Positions 50,888 through 60,359 of a stretch of DNA of 64,000 nt are shown here, piece by piece (within the stretch, counting starts at the first letter, position 1; every line of letters begins with the position of its first letter). This DNA comes from Roseomonas sp. AR75. GTDB lineage: Bacteria > Pseudomonadota > Alphaproteobacteria > Acetobacterales > Acetobacteraceae. The stretch is taken from NCBI RefSeq assembly GCF_005222815.1, contig NZ_STGB01000005.1:1029184-1093183 (forward strand), read 5' to 3'. Made by a program: the position numbers and the translations under genes. The notes beneath the pieces were generated by a model. It ran no database searches and had not been told where the DNA came from. It was given only the letters and a program-made list of their open reading frames with translations.

Positions 50888-51481
50888 ATGCCACTGGTCA
50901 AGCGCAAGTCGCCGGCGCCGCACCTGCCCACGAGGGCGGCTCTCGACTTGCCCGATCCCGCGGGGCGGCGCGCTGCCGCGCTGGAGATGACCCGCCAGGC
51001 AGACGTGCCGGCGCTGCTGCATGCGCTGGCCGGCGAACCGGTGGCCGAGGTGCGCGAAGCCATCGTCACCTCTCTGATCGGCATCCGCAGCGAGGACGCC
51101 GCCACGGGCCTGGTCGCGCTGCTCAACCACGAGGATACGGCGCTGCGGAATGACGCGATCGAGGGCCTGCGCTGCATGGGAGAGGCTGCTGCGGGCGCGC
51201 TTGGCGCCGCGCTGCGCCATGCGGACCCGGATGTGCGCCTCTTCGCAGTCAATGCGCTGGACCAGAAGCAGGCGCCCTGGGCACGCGCACCCTTGCGCAC
51301 CGTATTGGCGGAGGAGGCGGACGTGAACATCGGCCTTGCCGCCGTGGAGGCGCTGGCGGAAGGCGGCGGCCCCGAGGATGCCGCAGCGCTCGCCGCCTTC
51401 GCCGCGCGCTTCCCCGATGAGCCGATGGTCGCCTTCGCCGTCGGCGTCGCGCTCGACCAGATCGGTGCCGGCGCGCCATGA
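50888..51481 (+). CDS. HEAT-repeat protein of the chemosensory operon
   Basis: A 197-residue helical-repeat protein. Pairs of short helices recur about every 30 residues: DVPALLHALAGEPVAEVREA, DAATGLVALLNHEDTALRND, AAGALGAALRHADPDVRLFA, and later VNIGLAAVEALAEGGGPEDA. This is the HEAT/PBS-lyase type repeat used as a protein-binding scaffold. It lies between cheB (3 bases apart) and cheR (ATGA overlap), so a role in array assembly or adaptation is likely, though no partner can be named. Confidence 0.8.
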   Translation: MPLVKRKSPAPHLPTRAALDLPDPAGRRAAALEMTRQADVPALLHALAGEPVAEVREAIVTSLIGIRSEDAATGLVALLNHEDTALRNDAIEGLRCMGEAAAGALGAALRHADPDVRLFAVNALDQKQAPWARAPLRTVLAEEADVNIGLAAVEALAEGGGPEDAAALAAFAARFPDEPMVAFAVGVALDQIGAGAP

Positions 51482-52335
51482 GCGTCTCCGGGGAAGCGGC
51501 GGCGGTCCCGGTGGCCGCCGAGGATTATGCGCGCTTCTGCGACTTCTTCTATCGTCGCACCGGCATCCAGCTGGGCGCGGGCAAGCGCTACTTCGTGGAC
51601 CGCAGGCTGGCCGACCGCATGGAGGCGACAGGCCTGCCTTCGCTGCGCGGCTACCTGCTGAAGCTGCGCTACGACGACGCCGAGGGGGCGGAGCTGCAGC
51701 AGCTGATTAACGCGCTGACTGTCAACGAGACCTACTTCTACCGCGAGGAATACCAGCTCCGCGCGCTGTCCGCGGAGATCATGCCGGAGCTCGCCGCGCG
51801 CCATGCCGGCGCGCCGCTGCGCATCTGGTCGCTGCCCTGCTCGACGGGGGAGGAGCCGTATTCCATCGCGCTGCACCTGACCGCGAACTGGACGGGGCTC
51901 GAGACGGTGGATGTGGAGATCGTCGGCTCCGACATCGATACCGCGGTGCTGGCGCGCGCGCGGGCGGGGCTCTACGGCGCACGCGCGGTGCAGCACCTGC
52001 CGCCCGACCTGCTGCAGCGGCACTTCGTGCGCGCGGGTGAGGCGTGGCGCATCTCCGCCGCGCTGCGCGGCGCGGTGCGCTTCACCACGGCCAACCTGCA
52101 CGACGCGGCGGCGATGCGCCGCCACCGCGGCCTCTACGACGTGATCTTCTGCCGCAACCTGCTGATCTACTTCGACGACGTCTCGCGTCGGACGGCCGCG
52201 GAGATGCTCTACGAGGCGCTGCGGCCGGGCGGCTTCGTCTGCCTCGGCCATTCCGAATCCATGAGCCGGATGTCCTCGCTCTTCACGGTTCGGAAGCTCG
52301 CCCATGCCATTGTCCACCAGAGGCCCGCCGCATGA
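51478..52335 (+). CDS. cheR: CheR protein-glutamate methyltransferase
   Basis: A 285-residue AdoMet-dependent methyltransferase that methylates receptor glutamates. The N-terminal helical domain has FCDFFYRRTGIQLGAGKRYF; NALTVNETYFYREEYQLRAL precedes the methyltransferase fold. LRIWSLPCSTGEEPYSIALH is the AdoMet loop, EIVGSDIDTAVLARARAGLY the acidic loop, and YDVIFCRNLLIYFDDVSRRT the catalytic strand. Overlaps the HEAT gene and the next cheY-like gene by four bases each. Confidence 0.95.
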   Translation: MSVSGEAAAVPVAAEDYARFCDFFYRRTGIQLGAGKRYFVDRRLADRMEATGLPSLRGYLLKLRYDDAEGAELQQLINALTVNETYFYREEYQLRALSAEIMPELAARHAGAPLRIWSLPCSTGEEPYSIALHLTANWTGLETVDVEIVGSDIDTAVLARARAGLYGARAVQHLPPDLLQRHFVRAGEAWRISAALRGAVRFTTANLHDAAAMRRHRGLYDVIFCRNLLIYFDDVSRRTAAEMLYEALRPGGFVCLGHSESMSRMSSLFTVRKLAHAIVHQRPAA

Positions 52336-52715
52336 ACCCGACCCGACCGCGCGTCCTGGTGGTGGACGATGCCGGCACCGTCCGGAAGTACCATCGCGGC
52401 CTCCTCGAGCAGGCCGGTCTCGACGTGGAGGAGGCGATGAACGGCGTGGAGGCGCTGGAGCGCGCGATGGCCGGCCCGCCCGACCTGATGGTGGTGGACG
52501 TCAACATGCCGCGCATGGACGGCTACGCCTTCCTGCGCGCCGCGCGCGCTGCGCACCCGCTTGCAGCGGTGCCGGCGATCATGGTCACGACCGAGCGCGA
52601 GCCGCGCGACGCGGAGCGCGGCTTCGCGGCCGGCGCCAACCTTTTCCTCGTGAAGCCGGTGCGTCCCGACACCCTCGGCCGCCTGGCGCGCACCCTGGCG
52701 GGGCTTCCGGCGTGA
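52332..52715 (+). CDS. CheY-like response regulator 1
   Basis: A 127-residue single receiver domain. Acidic pair VDDAGTVRKYH, phospho-acceptor Asp56 in LMVVDVNMPRMDGYAFLRAA, Thr in IMVTTEREPRD and Lys in NLFLVKPVRPDTLGRLA. No output domain, so it should act by binding a motor, a phosphatase or CheA-array partners. Overlaps cheR (ATGA) and cheA (GTGA). Confidence 0.93.
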   Translation: MNPTRPRVLVVDDAGTVRKYHRGLLEQAGLDVEEAMNGVEALERAMAGPPDLMVVDVNMPRMDGYAFLRAARAAHPLAAVPAIMVTTEREPRDAERGFAAGANLFLVKPVRPDTLGRLARTLAGLPA

Positions 52716-54934
52716 GCGGACTGGCCAACCCGCTGCTGCAGCAGTTCATTCCGGAAGCGCGCGACCTGCTGGAGCAGGCCGGCCGCGCGCTGCTTGCGCT
52801 GGAGCGCCAGCCCGGCGCGGCGGCGCCGATGAACGAGCTGTTCCGGGCGATGCACACGCTGAAGGGCACCTCCGGCCTGTTCGACATGGCGCCCTTCACG
52901 CGGCTGGTGCATGCGGCGGAGGATCTGCTGGGCGCGGCGCAGGCCGGGCGCCTGGCGCTGACGCCGGCGCTGGCGGACCTGCTGCTCGACACGCTGGACC
53001 AGCTGGGCCTGTGGGTGGATGCGCTGGCCACGACCGGCGCGCTGCCCGCGGACGCCGCCGTGGCCGTGGAGGCGCGCGCCGGCCGCCTGCGCGCGCCGCT
53101 CGGCCCGCAGGGTGCCGCGCCGGCCGAGGCCGCGCCGGACGCCGCACTGCCCGGCTGGCTCGAGGCGTTGCCGCAGGAGGCGCGTGCCGCCCTGCCGCGC
53201 GGCCGCCCCCTGGTCGCGCTGCGCTACACGCCGGACGAGCACTGCTTCTTCCGCGGCGAGGACCCGCTCGGCCTGGTGCGGCAGGTGCCTGGGCTTTGCC
53301 TGCTGCGGCTGGTGCCGCTCGCGCCCTGGCCGCCGCTCGACCAGCTCGACCCCTTCCGCAGCACGCTCGCCTACCTCGCCGTGGCGGACGCGCCCGTCGC
53401 GACGGTGGAGGAGCTGTTCCGCTATGTGCGTGACCAGGCCGAGATCGTCGCGCTGCCGGTGGGCTGGGACGCGGTGGCGCCCGTGGCCGACACCGGCGCG
53501 GCGGAGACGTTGCGGGCCGTGCTCGCGGCGCAGCGCCGCCTGATCGAGGCCGGCGGCGCGGAGGACCCGATCGCGGACGGCCGCATGGCGGCTGCGCGCA
53601 TGGTGCTCTCTCGTGTCGCGGCGCAGGCCGGCTGGACGGATGCCGCGCTGCCCGAAGACGCCGCAGGGCTGCTCGGTGCGATCGCCGGGTTTGAGGCGCG
53701 GCTCGATGCGACACCGCCGCCCGCGCCGGAGGCCGCCCTGCCGGAGGCGCCGCGCGCCGCGCCGACCACGCTGCGCGTCGAGCAGGCGAAGATCGACACG
53801 CTGATGAACCTGATCGGCGAACTGGTCGTCGCGAAGAACGCGCTCGCCTGGCTGGCCCGCCGCGCGGAGCAGGAGAGCCTCTCGGTGCGCGAGCTCGCGC
53901 GCGAGATCAAGGACCGCCAGGCGCTGGTCAGCCGCATCGCCGAAGCCATGCAGGGCGCGGTGATGGCCGTGCGGATGCTGCCGGTGGAGCAGGTGTTCCA
54001 GCGCTTTCCCCGCCTGGTGCGCGACATCGCGCGCCGCCTGGACAAGCAGGTGGAGCTGGTGCTGGAGGGCGGCGAGACCGAGGCCGACAAGACCATCGTG
54101 GAGGCGCTGGCCGATCCGCTGGTGCATATGGTGCGCAACAGCCTCGACCACGGGATCGAGATGCCGGCCGAGCGGATCGCCGCGGGCAAGCCGGAGTTGG
54201 GCACCATCCGGCTCTCCGCGATGGCCGAGAACGAGCATGTGGTGATCCGCGTGGAGGATGACGGGCGCGGCCTCGATCCGGCGCGTCTGCGCGCGCGCGT
54301 CGCCGAGAAGGGGCTGATGGAGCCCGCGCGCGCCGCCACCCTCACCGACGAGGAGGCCTGCCAGCTCATCTTCCTGCCGGGCTTCTCGACCGCGGCGGAG
54401 GTCTCCGACCTCTCCGGCCGCGGCGTCGGCATGGACGTAGTGCGCAGCACGATCGAGCGCGTCGGCGGCCGGCTGACGCTCGCTTCCCGCAAGGGGGAAG
54501 GCACGCGCTTCGAGATCATCCTGCCGCTGTCCATGGCGGTGACGCGGCTGATGACGATCGCCTGCGGCGAGCGCCTGTTCGGCGTGCCGATGGGGCTGGT
54601 CGCGGAGACGGTGCGCGTCCCGCGGGAGCGCCTGCGCCGCGTCGGCGACCGCGAGGCCTTCGTGCTGCGCGAGCGGCTGGTGCCGGTGCTGCGCCTCGCG
54701 CGCCTGCTCGACCTTCCGGATGCCGAGGCGATGCCGGACGAGGAGGCGATCCTGGTCGTGCAGGTGAACGGGCAGCGCCTTGGCCTCGTCGTCGGCGCCT
54801 TCCGGGAGGTGATGGAGGCGATCGTCCGCCCGCTGGACGGCGTGCTGGCGGGTCTGCCGGGGTTCGGCGGCACCACGCTGCTCGGCGACGGGCGCGTGCT
54901 GCTGGTGCTCGACCTGCCGGAGTTGATGCGCTGA
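52712..54934 (+). CDS. cheA: CheA histidine kinase
   Basis: A 740-residue chemotaxis kinase, starting with GTG that overlaps the cheY stop. P1/Hpt domain with phospho-acceptor His48 in FRAMHTLKGTSGLFDM. A long middle region (about 130-340) is not the usual P2. Dimerisation P3 around TLRVEQAKIDTLMNLIGELV. Catalytic ATPase: N-box ADPLVHMVRNSLDHGIEMP, G1 VIRVEDDGRGLDPARL, FLPGFSTAAEVSDLSGRGVG and MDVV. A CheW-like P5 domain closes the protein (LFGVPMGLVAETVRVPRERL, FGGTTLLGDGRVLLVLDL). It phosphorylates the CheY proteins and CheB of this operon. Confidence 0.95.
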   Translation: MSGLANPLLQQFIPEARDLLEQAGRALLALERQPGAAAPMNELFRAMHTLKGTSGLFDMAPFTRLVHAAEDLLGAAQAGRLALTPALADLLLDTLDQLGLWVDALATTGALPADAAVAVEARAGRLRAPLGPQGAAPAEAAPDAALPGWLEALPQEARAALPRGRPLVALRYTPDEHCFFRGEDPLGLVRQVPGLCLLRLVPLAPWPPLDQLDPFRSTLAYLAVADAPVATVEELFRYVRDQAEIVALPVGWDAVAPVADTGAAETLRAVLAAQRRLIEAGGAEDPIADGRMAAARMVLSRVAAQAGWTDAALPEDAAGLLGAIAGFEARLDATPPPAPEAALPEAPRAAPTTLRVEQAKIDTLMNLIGELVVAKNALAWLARRAEQESLSVRELAREIKDRQALVSRIAEAMQGAVMAVRMLPVEQVFQRFPRLVRDIARRLDKQVELVLEGGETEADKTIVEALADPLVHMVRNSLDHGIEMPAERIAAGKPELGTIRLSAMAENEHVVIRVEDDGRGLDPARLRARVAEKGLMEPARAATLTDEEACQLIFLPGFSTAAEVSDLSGRGVGMDVVRSTIERVGGRLTLASRKGEGTRFEIILPLSMAVTRLMTIACGERLFGVPMGLVAETVRVPRERLRRVGDREAFVLRERLVPVLRLARLLDLPDAEAMPDEEAILVVQVNGQRLGLVVGAFREVMEAIVRPLDGVLAGLPGFGGTTLLGDGRVLLVLDLPELMR

Positions 54935-55182
54935 TGCCGGTGGCGCTGAAGGAAGGCCTCGCCGTGCTCGACGGCGCCTGCACGGTGGAGGAGGCGGAGC
55001 CGCTGCTGCAATGGCTGCGCGAGACGCCGGATGCGCAAGTCGATCTCGGCGGTTGCACGGCGCTGCATGCCGCGTTGGCGCAGCTTCTGCTCGCCGAGCG
55101 TCCGCGCGTCGTCGCGCCGCCACCCGATCCCGTGCTGGCCGCCGCGCTGGCTTCCCCCCTTGCGATTCAGGTGACGCGATGA
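54934..55182 (+). CDS. Small STAS-like protein in the chemosensory operon
   Basis: An 82-residue protein that begins on the cheA stop (TGATG) and ends on the next cheY start (ATGA). The layout LKEGLAVLDGACTVEEAEPL, LQWLRETPDAQVDLGGCTAL and HAALAQLLLAERPRVV resembles a short STAS/anti-sigma-antagonist fold, but the usual Ser/Thr phosphorylation site (DSSG) is replaced by GGCTAL. The family assignment is tentative; the tight overlaps make it a real operon member. Confidence 0.65.
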   Translation: MPVALKEGLAVLDGACTVEEAEPLLQWLRETPDAQVDLGGCTALHAALAQLLLAERPRVVAPPPDPVLAAALASPLAIQVTR

Positions 55183-55547
55183 AGCCGGTCTTCCTTGTGG
55201 ACGACAGCGCGACGATGCTGGCGAGCATGGCAAGCCTGCTGGGGCAGGCCGGCCAGACGGTGGAGAAGGCCGCGAGCGCGGAGGAGGCGCTGGCGAAGCT
55301 GAAAGCCACGCCGCCGCTGCGTGCCATCATCACCGACTATCACATGCCGGGCATGACCGGCGCGGCGCTGGTGCGGGAGGTGCGCAAGCTGGCGCCCTAC
55401 CGCTTCCTGCCGATCCTGCTGCTGACCACCGAATCCGACCAGGCCAAGCGCGACGAGGCGCGCGCCGCGGGTGCGACGGGCTGGCTGGTGAAGCCGGTGG
55501 AGGGCGAGAAGCTGCTGGCGGTCCTCCGCCAGGTCGCCCCGGCCTGA
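55179..55547 (+). CDS. cheY: CheY-like response regulator 2
   Basis: A 122-residue receiver domain close to classical CheY. FLVDDSATMLASMASLLGQA, phospho-acceptor Asp53 in AIITDYHMPGMTGAALVREV, LLTTESDQAKRDEARAAGAT with the conserved Thr, and GWLVKPVEGEKLL with Lys. It is the second phospho-target of CheA here; one of the two may act as a phosphate sink. Confidence 0.94.
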   Translation: MKPVFLVDDSATMLASMASLLGQAGQTVEKAASAEEALAKLKATPPLRAIITDYHMPGMTGAALVREVRKLAPYRFLPILLLTTESDQAKRDEARAAGATGWLVKPVEGEKLLAVLRQVAPA

Positions 55548-55554
55548 CCGCCGG

Positions 55555-56799
55555 ATGCCGTTCGACGCCCCCGTCGGCGGCGCTGCGCCAGCCGCGCGCA
55601 AGCGGCGCCTGCTGCTCTGCTGCGCGCTGGCAGGCGTCGCGCTGAGCCTCGGCGCGACCTGGGCCGTGCGCGCTCTGCTCGGGCAGGGCATCGTCGCCGA
55701 CCTTGCCGGTGCGGCGGGCTTCGCGCTGGCCCTGGCGCCGCTGGCGCGAAGGGATGCCGGCAGGCCCGCCGTCCCAACGCCGTTGCCGGCACCCGCCCTC
55801 GCCATGCCGGATGCGCCGACCGAGCCCTGGACCGAGGACGCCCAGGATGTCGCGGCGGATGTCGCGGCGGAGCTGGATCGCTACCGCGAGGTGGCGGAAA
55901 TCCTGCGCCGCCAGGTGCAGGGCGCCGTTGCCGAGACCGAGGCGGCCGCGCTCGAACTCGTCGGGCGGATGGACGCGGTGGATGGCGGCATGCGCGCGCT
56001 GCGGCAGGTGCTGGTCACCGCGCAGCAGGATGCGGGCGCGCTTACCGCCGCCGGGAGCGGCGAGGTCGGCGCGATGCGCGGTGCGGTGGCGACGCTGCGC
56101 ACCCGGCTGCTCGCGCGCACCGCGCAGATCCGCGACGACCACGAGATCTATCGCCGCATCTCCTCCGAGGCGGAGGATTTCGCCGCCGCCGTCTCCGAGA
56201 TCGGCCGCATCGCCAGTCAGACCAAGCTGCTGGCGCTGAACGCGACCATCGAGGCCGCGCGCGCGGGCGAGGCCGGCAAGGGCTTCGCCGTCGTGGCTGG
56301 CGAGGTACGCACCCTGGCCGGCGAGGCGGCGCGCGTCGCGGAGGGCGTAGCCCAGGGCCTCGGGCGGCTGCGCGAGGTGACGCGGCTGCGCCTGTCCGAT
56401 GCGCTCGACACCGAGGCGGAAGACCGCCTGCTCACCGATGCGGCGCACCAGGCCGAGGCAGCGGAGCACGCCTTCGGGCGGCTGGCCGACAACGCGTCCG
56501 GCGCGCTTGTGGCGCTGGAGGCGTCCGGCGAGGCGGTTGCAGGCCATGTCGCACAGGCGCTGGCCGGCGCGCAGTTCCAGGACATCGTGCGCCAGCGGCT
56601 GCAGCAGGTGAGCAGGGACATGGAGCGCCTTGGCCTGCACGCCGCCTGGCTCGCGGAGGCGCTAAGGGAGCTTCGCGCGGTGGAGCCGGTGCAGAGCGCG
56701 ATCCTCGATCCGATGCAGGACGCCTATGTGATGGATCGCCAGCGTGTCGCCCATGGCGACGCCGCGCCGCGCGGCGCCCCTGCGATCGAGCTGTTCTAG
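55555..56799 (+). CDS. Membrane-bound methyl-accepting chemotaxis protein-like signalling protein
   Basis: A 414-residue protein with two close hydrophobic segments near the N-terminus (LLLCCALAGVALSLGATWAV and IVADLAGAAGFALALAPLA) and no periplasmic sensory domain between them. The cytoplasmic part has one MCP tip, IASQTKLLALNATIEAARAG with EAGKGFAVVAGEVRTLAGEA. The stretch QALAGAQFQDIVRQRLQQV near the end resembles CheZ/MCP-associated phosphatase-binding helices (FQDIVRQ pattern). It starts 7 bases after the second cheY. A receptor sensing a membrane or cytoplasmic signal. Confidence 0.87.
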   Translation: MPFDAPVGGAAPAARKRRLLLCCALAGVALSLGATWAVRALLGQGIVADLAGAAGFALALAPLARRDAGRPAVPTPLPAPALAMPDAPTEPWTEDAQDVAADVAAELDRYREVAEILRRQVQGAVAETEAAALELVGRMDAVDGGMRALRQVLVTAQQDAGALTAAGSGEVGAMRGAVATLRTRLLARTAQIRDDHEIYRRISSEAEDFAAAVSEIGRIASQTKLLALNATIEAARAGEAGKGFAVVAGEVRTLAGEAARVAEGVAQGLGRLREVTRLRLSDALDTEAEDRLLTDAAHQAEAAEHAFGRLADNASGALVALEASGEAVAGHVAQALAGAQFQDIVRQRLQQVSRDMERLGLHAAWLAEALRELRAVEPVQSAILDPMQDAYVMDRQRVAHGDAAPRGAPAIELF

Positions 56800-56809
56800 G
56801 GAGGATGCG

Positions 56810-57412
56810 ATGCTGCCCAGGCTCCTCGCCCTGGCCTGCCTGTCGCTCACCGCGCTGATCGGGCTGACGCTTGCCGGCGCGTCGCTGGCGTGGTGGCCCG
56901 CGCTGCCTTCGGCATCCTCGATGGGGCTGATCGTCGCGGCCTGGGCCAGCGGCGCCTGGCTGCTGATGACGCGGCTTGCGTCGCAACCGAGTGCTCTCGC
57001 GACGCCGCCAGTCGCCATGCAGCCGTCGGCGGTCCCTGCTTCCGGCGGAAGGCCACTGCCACCCGGCACCGTGTCGCCGCGATCGGCACGCCAGGAGCGC
57101 CGCGCCCATCCGCGCTTCGCCGTGGACTGGCCCGTCCGGGCGGACTGGCACGACGGAAGCGAGACGGTGGGGCATCTGCACGACATCTCGCATGGCGGCG
57201 CCTGTATCGCGTCGATGCGCCCGGTGGCGGCGGGCATGGAGGGCCTGCTGACGGTGAAGGGCATCCCGCTGCCCGTCCCGGTGCGGGTCGTGACCTGCAC
57301 GGCCGCGACCGGTCTGCATGTCTCCTTCCAGCTCGAAGGGCTGGGTCTCGACACGTTCCTGTTGCAGCTCGACCGGCAGCTCGCGAGCTCCCGTAGCGGG
57401 TTACGCGGCTGA
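56810..57412 (+). CDS. Membrane-anchored PilZ-domain protein
   Basis: A 200-residue protein with two N-terminal membrane helices (LLALACLSLTALIGLTLAGA and MGLIVAAWASGAWLLMTRL), a Pro-rich linker and a C-terminal PilZ domain. The c-di-GMP binding motif appears as RQERRAHPRFAVDWPVRAD (RxxxR) and LHDISHGGACIASMRPV (D/NxSxxG). It would sense cyclic-di-GMP at the membrane. It follows the MCP gene with an AGGA site before the ATG and closes the chemosensory operon, linking the pathway to c-di-GMP. Confidence 0.87.
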   Translation: MLPRLLALACLSLTALIGLTLAGASLAWWPALPSASSMGLIVAAWASGAWLLMTRLASQPSALATPPVAMQPSAVPASGGRPLPPGTVSPRSARQERRAHPRFAVDWPVRADWHDGSETVGHLHDISHGGACIASMRPVAAGMEGLLTVKGIPLPVPVRVVTCTAATGLHVSFQLEGLGLDTFLLQLDRQLASSRSGLRG

Positions 57413-57620
57413 GGACACCAGGGGGCCGATCCCGGAAGACGCGCGAACCAGCGAATCCCTCATCCGCCTCGCGGCCACGCAGGATCTGAGGCTCCTGCGC
57501 TTCTCAAGCGCCATGCCCCGCCTTGACACGGTATCTGTCCGGCACTGAGCGGAGATTGGGAATGTCAGCCTGAACTGTTGCGGCTGTTGCAGCGCATCCG
57601 CTGGCGGCGGCGCCGACGAG

Positions 57621-60359
57621 ATGATCCGCGTCTACGACCTCGTCACCATGCAGACCATCGGCGAGCACCGCATCGACCAGGTGCTCGGCCACCTCTTTCC
57701 GGCGGGCAGCGCGCCCAACGCCAGCAGCACCACCGCTGGCATCCTGCACGTCGGCGTCGACGGTTTTCTGTACGTGACCGGCGGCCAGTCCATGCGCGTG
57801 CCGCTGTGGAAGATCGATCCGGACACCATGCGCGGCGTGGGCCATTTCGGGCCGCTGCAGGGCTCCAACCCAGTCTTCGACGGCGACGACACGATCGCGC
57901 TGTTCGTGCCGATGCAGATCGCCAGCATCGCCGTGCCGCAGCCGGACGGCAGCACTCGGCCACTGGTGATCGTGCAGGGCGGCCAGGCCGGCGCGGTCAC
58001 CCTCGACGCCGCCACGATGAGCTATGTCTGGGGCGGACGGGATGCCACAGCTCCGTTGGCCATCCCCGGCCGGCACGGCATCATCCAGACCGACATCCTC
58101 GACGTGCAGCTCGTGCCGGGCGCCTCGGGCACGGCCGGTGCGGACCTCTGGTATCTCCGCGGCACCGGCTGGAGCACCGAGCCGCGGATCGAGGTGATCC
58201 GGCTGCGCTATAGCCCCGCCCTCGTCATCACCCGCACCGACTTCCCGCCGATCGACGTCCCGACCGAGATCGACGCCGGCGGCGCGCGGCCGCTGATCCA
58301 CCACGCCTGGTGGGACAGCAGCGATGGCACGCAGGTCCTCACCATCAGCAACGCCGGCAGCAGCGCCGGGCCCTACAGCCGCTATTCCACCTTCAAGTAT
58401 GCCCCCGGCTCGGGCGTGGTCTGGAAGCTGGTGGACCACGCACCGGTGGGTCGCTTCTCAGGCGGGCCTGGACGGATGGAGCGGGTGCTCGGCAGCAGCT
58501 GGGGCCTGTGCGGCAACCTGGTGCTGCAGACCGGCACCGGCCTGGCCACCTGGAACCAGGACGGCGCCGATTTCTCCAATCGCTTCTGGATCGACGAGCA
58601 GGGCGCGGTGATAGGCTTCTCCGGCACCTCGGACCTGCCCACCAAGCGCTTTCTCACCCGCGCCACGGCCACCGACCTCGCGCTCGGCGAGGTCGTCCAG
58701 CAGTTGTGCGCCCGGGCCGGCCTTGCGCCGGGCGACATCAACGTCACGGGCCTGACCGACAGCCTGCGCGGCTACGTCCTGCCGCGGCCCATGTCGGCCC
58801 GTGACGCCATCACCCCACTCGCCAGCGCCTTCCAGTTCGACGCTGTCGAGCAGGATGATGTGCTCGTCTTCCGTAGGCGCGCCGGCAGCGTGGTGGCCAC
58901 TGTGCCCTATGCCGACCTGGCGCAGGAGCTGCCGGACGCGTCGGCGCTGCGCGAGCAGCGGGCCCAGGACGCCGAGCTGCCGCGCGAGCTGACGGTGCGC
59001 TACCTCGATGTGGATCGGGCGGGGGAGCCGAACCCGCAGTCCTGGCGGCGGCCGGTCAGCCCGACGGCGACCGTCGCGGCCACCGCCAGCAGCACCCTCG
59101 ACCTGCCGATCCCGCTCACCGGCGCGGAGGCCAAGGCAATCGCCCGCCGGCTGAACACGGCTACCTGGCGCGAGCGCACCCGGCTCACCTTCGCCGTCGG
59201 CCCGCGCCATGCTCGGCTGGTGCCGACCGACCCGATCACGCTCGGGCTGGCCGACAGCGCCACGATCCGCTGCCGCGTCCTCTCGACGCAGCTCGGCGCC
59301 AACTGGACGACGCGGATCGAGGCGGTGACGGAGGATGCGGCGGCCTATGCGCTGACCGCGCCCGCGGACGGCGGCTCCGGCTGGGTGCCGCCGACCCTGC
59401 CGCTGCCCTATGCGGTCCGGCTGATGCTGCCGGACCTCCCGCTGATTCTCGACGCCGACGATCTCGGCGGGACCGGCCTGCGCGAGTATGCCCTGATCGG
59501 TGGCTACCGCGGCCAGGCCTTTCGCGGCGCGAGGCTGTTCCGCAGCCAGGACCTGCTGGCCTGGGAAGAACTTGGCGCCGCGACGCGTTCGGCCACCTGG
59601 GGCGTCGTCACCGCCATGCCGCCGGCGCCATCCACGCCGTGGACCTGGGACGAGGCTGGCGCGCTGGAGGTGCAACTGGAGAGCGGCGCGCTGGACAGCG
59701 CCACCGCGCTGGACGTGCTGAACGGCGAGAACGCTGCGGCGCTGATCGGCGCCGACGGCGGGGCGGAGATGATCCAATTCCGCGACGCCGCCGATCTCGG
59801 CGGCGGGCGGCATCGGCACACCATGCTGCTGCGCGGCCGGCGCGGCACCGAGGACTAAATCCCAGCGCGTGGCGTCGGCGATGTCTTCGCGCTGCTGGAC
59901 GACGCGCTGCGCTTCCAGGCGGTGACCACGGAGAGCAGCGCGACGCGCCACCATCGGGCGCCGTCGATCCAAGAGACGGTGGAGACCGCGACCGTCACCG
60001 TCCAGAAATCCGCGCGCGGCGGGGCGGAGCGGCCCTATGCGCCGGCGCATCTTGCGGGCACGCGCGACGGCAGCGGCAACCTGACCATCACCTGGGTCCG
60101 CCGCACCCGCGTGAACGGCGGCTGGGCCGACGGCATCGGCGACGTGCCGCTCAGCGAGGCAGGCGAAGCCTACGAGGTCGAGATCCTCGACGGCAGCACT
60201 GTGCTGCGAACCATCAGCGGGCTGTCCGCACCAGCCGCCACCCACACCGCCGCCGAGCAGACGGCCGACTTCGGCGCGCCGCAGGCCAGCATCACCGTCC
60301 ACGCCTACCAGCTCAGCGCCATCGCCGGCCGCGGCATCGCAGCAAGGGCCACCCTATGA
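57621..60359 (+). pseudogene. Phage tail-tip-like protein, interrupted by an in-frame stop
   Basis: A long open frame from ATG 57621 to a TAA at 59856-59858 (745 residues) that continues in the same frame to 60359 (166 more codons). Residues about 1-280 have a beta-propeller-like character (ILHVGVDGFLYVTGGQSMRV, AVTLDAATMSYVWGGRD). Residues about 330-750 look like a phage/gene-transfer-agent tail-tip (Phage-tail_3) domain: RGYVLPRPMSARDAITPLAS, AFQFDAVEQDDVLVFRRR, RQAL-like RRLNTATWRERTRLTF and MLLRGRRGTED. After the stop come VFALLDDALRFQAVTTESSA and an FN3-like stretch. Homologous proteins run through this point, so the stop is probably a nonsense mutation. It ends overlapping the next gene (ATGA). 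Confidence 0.75.
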
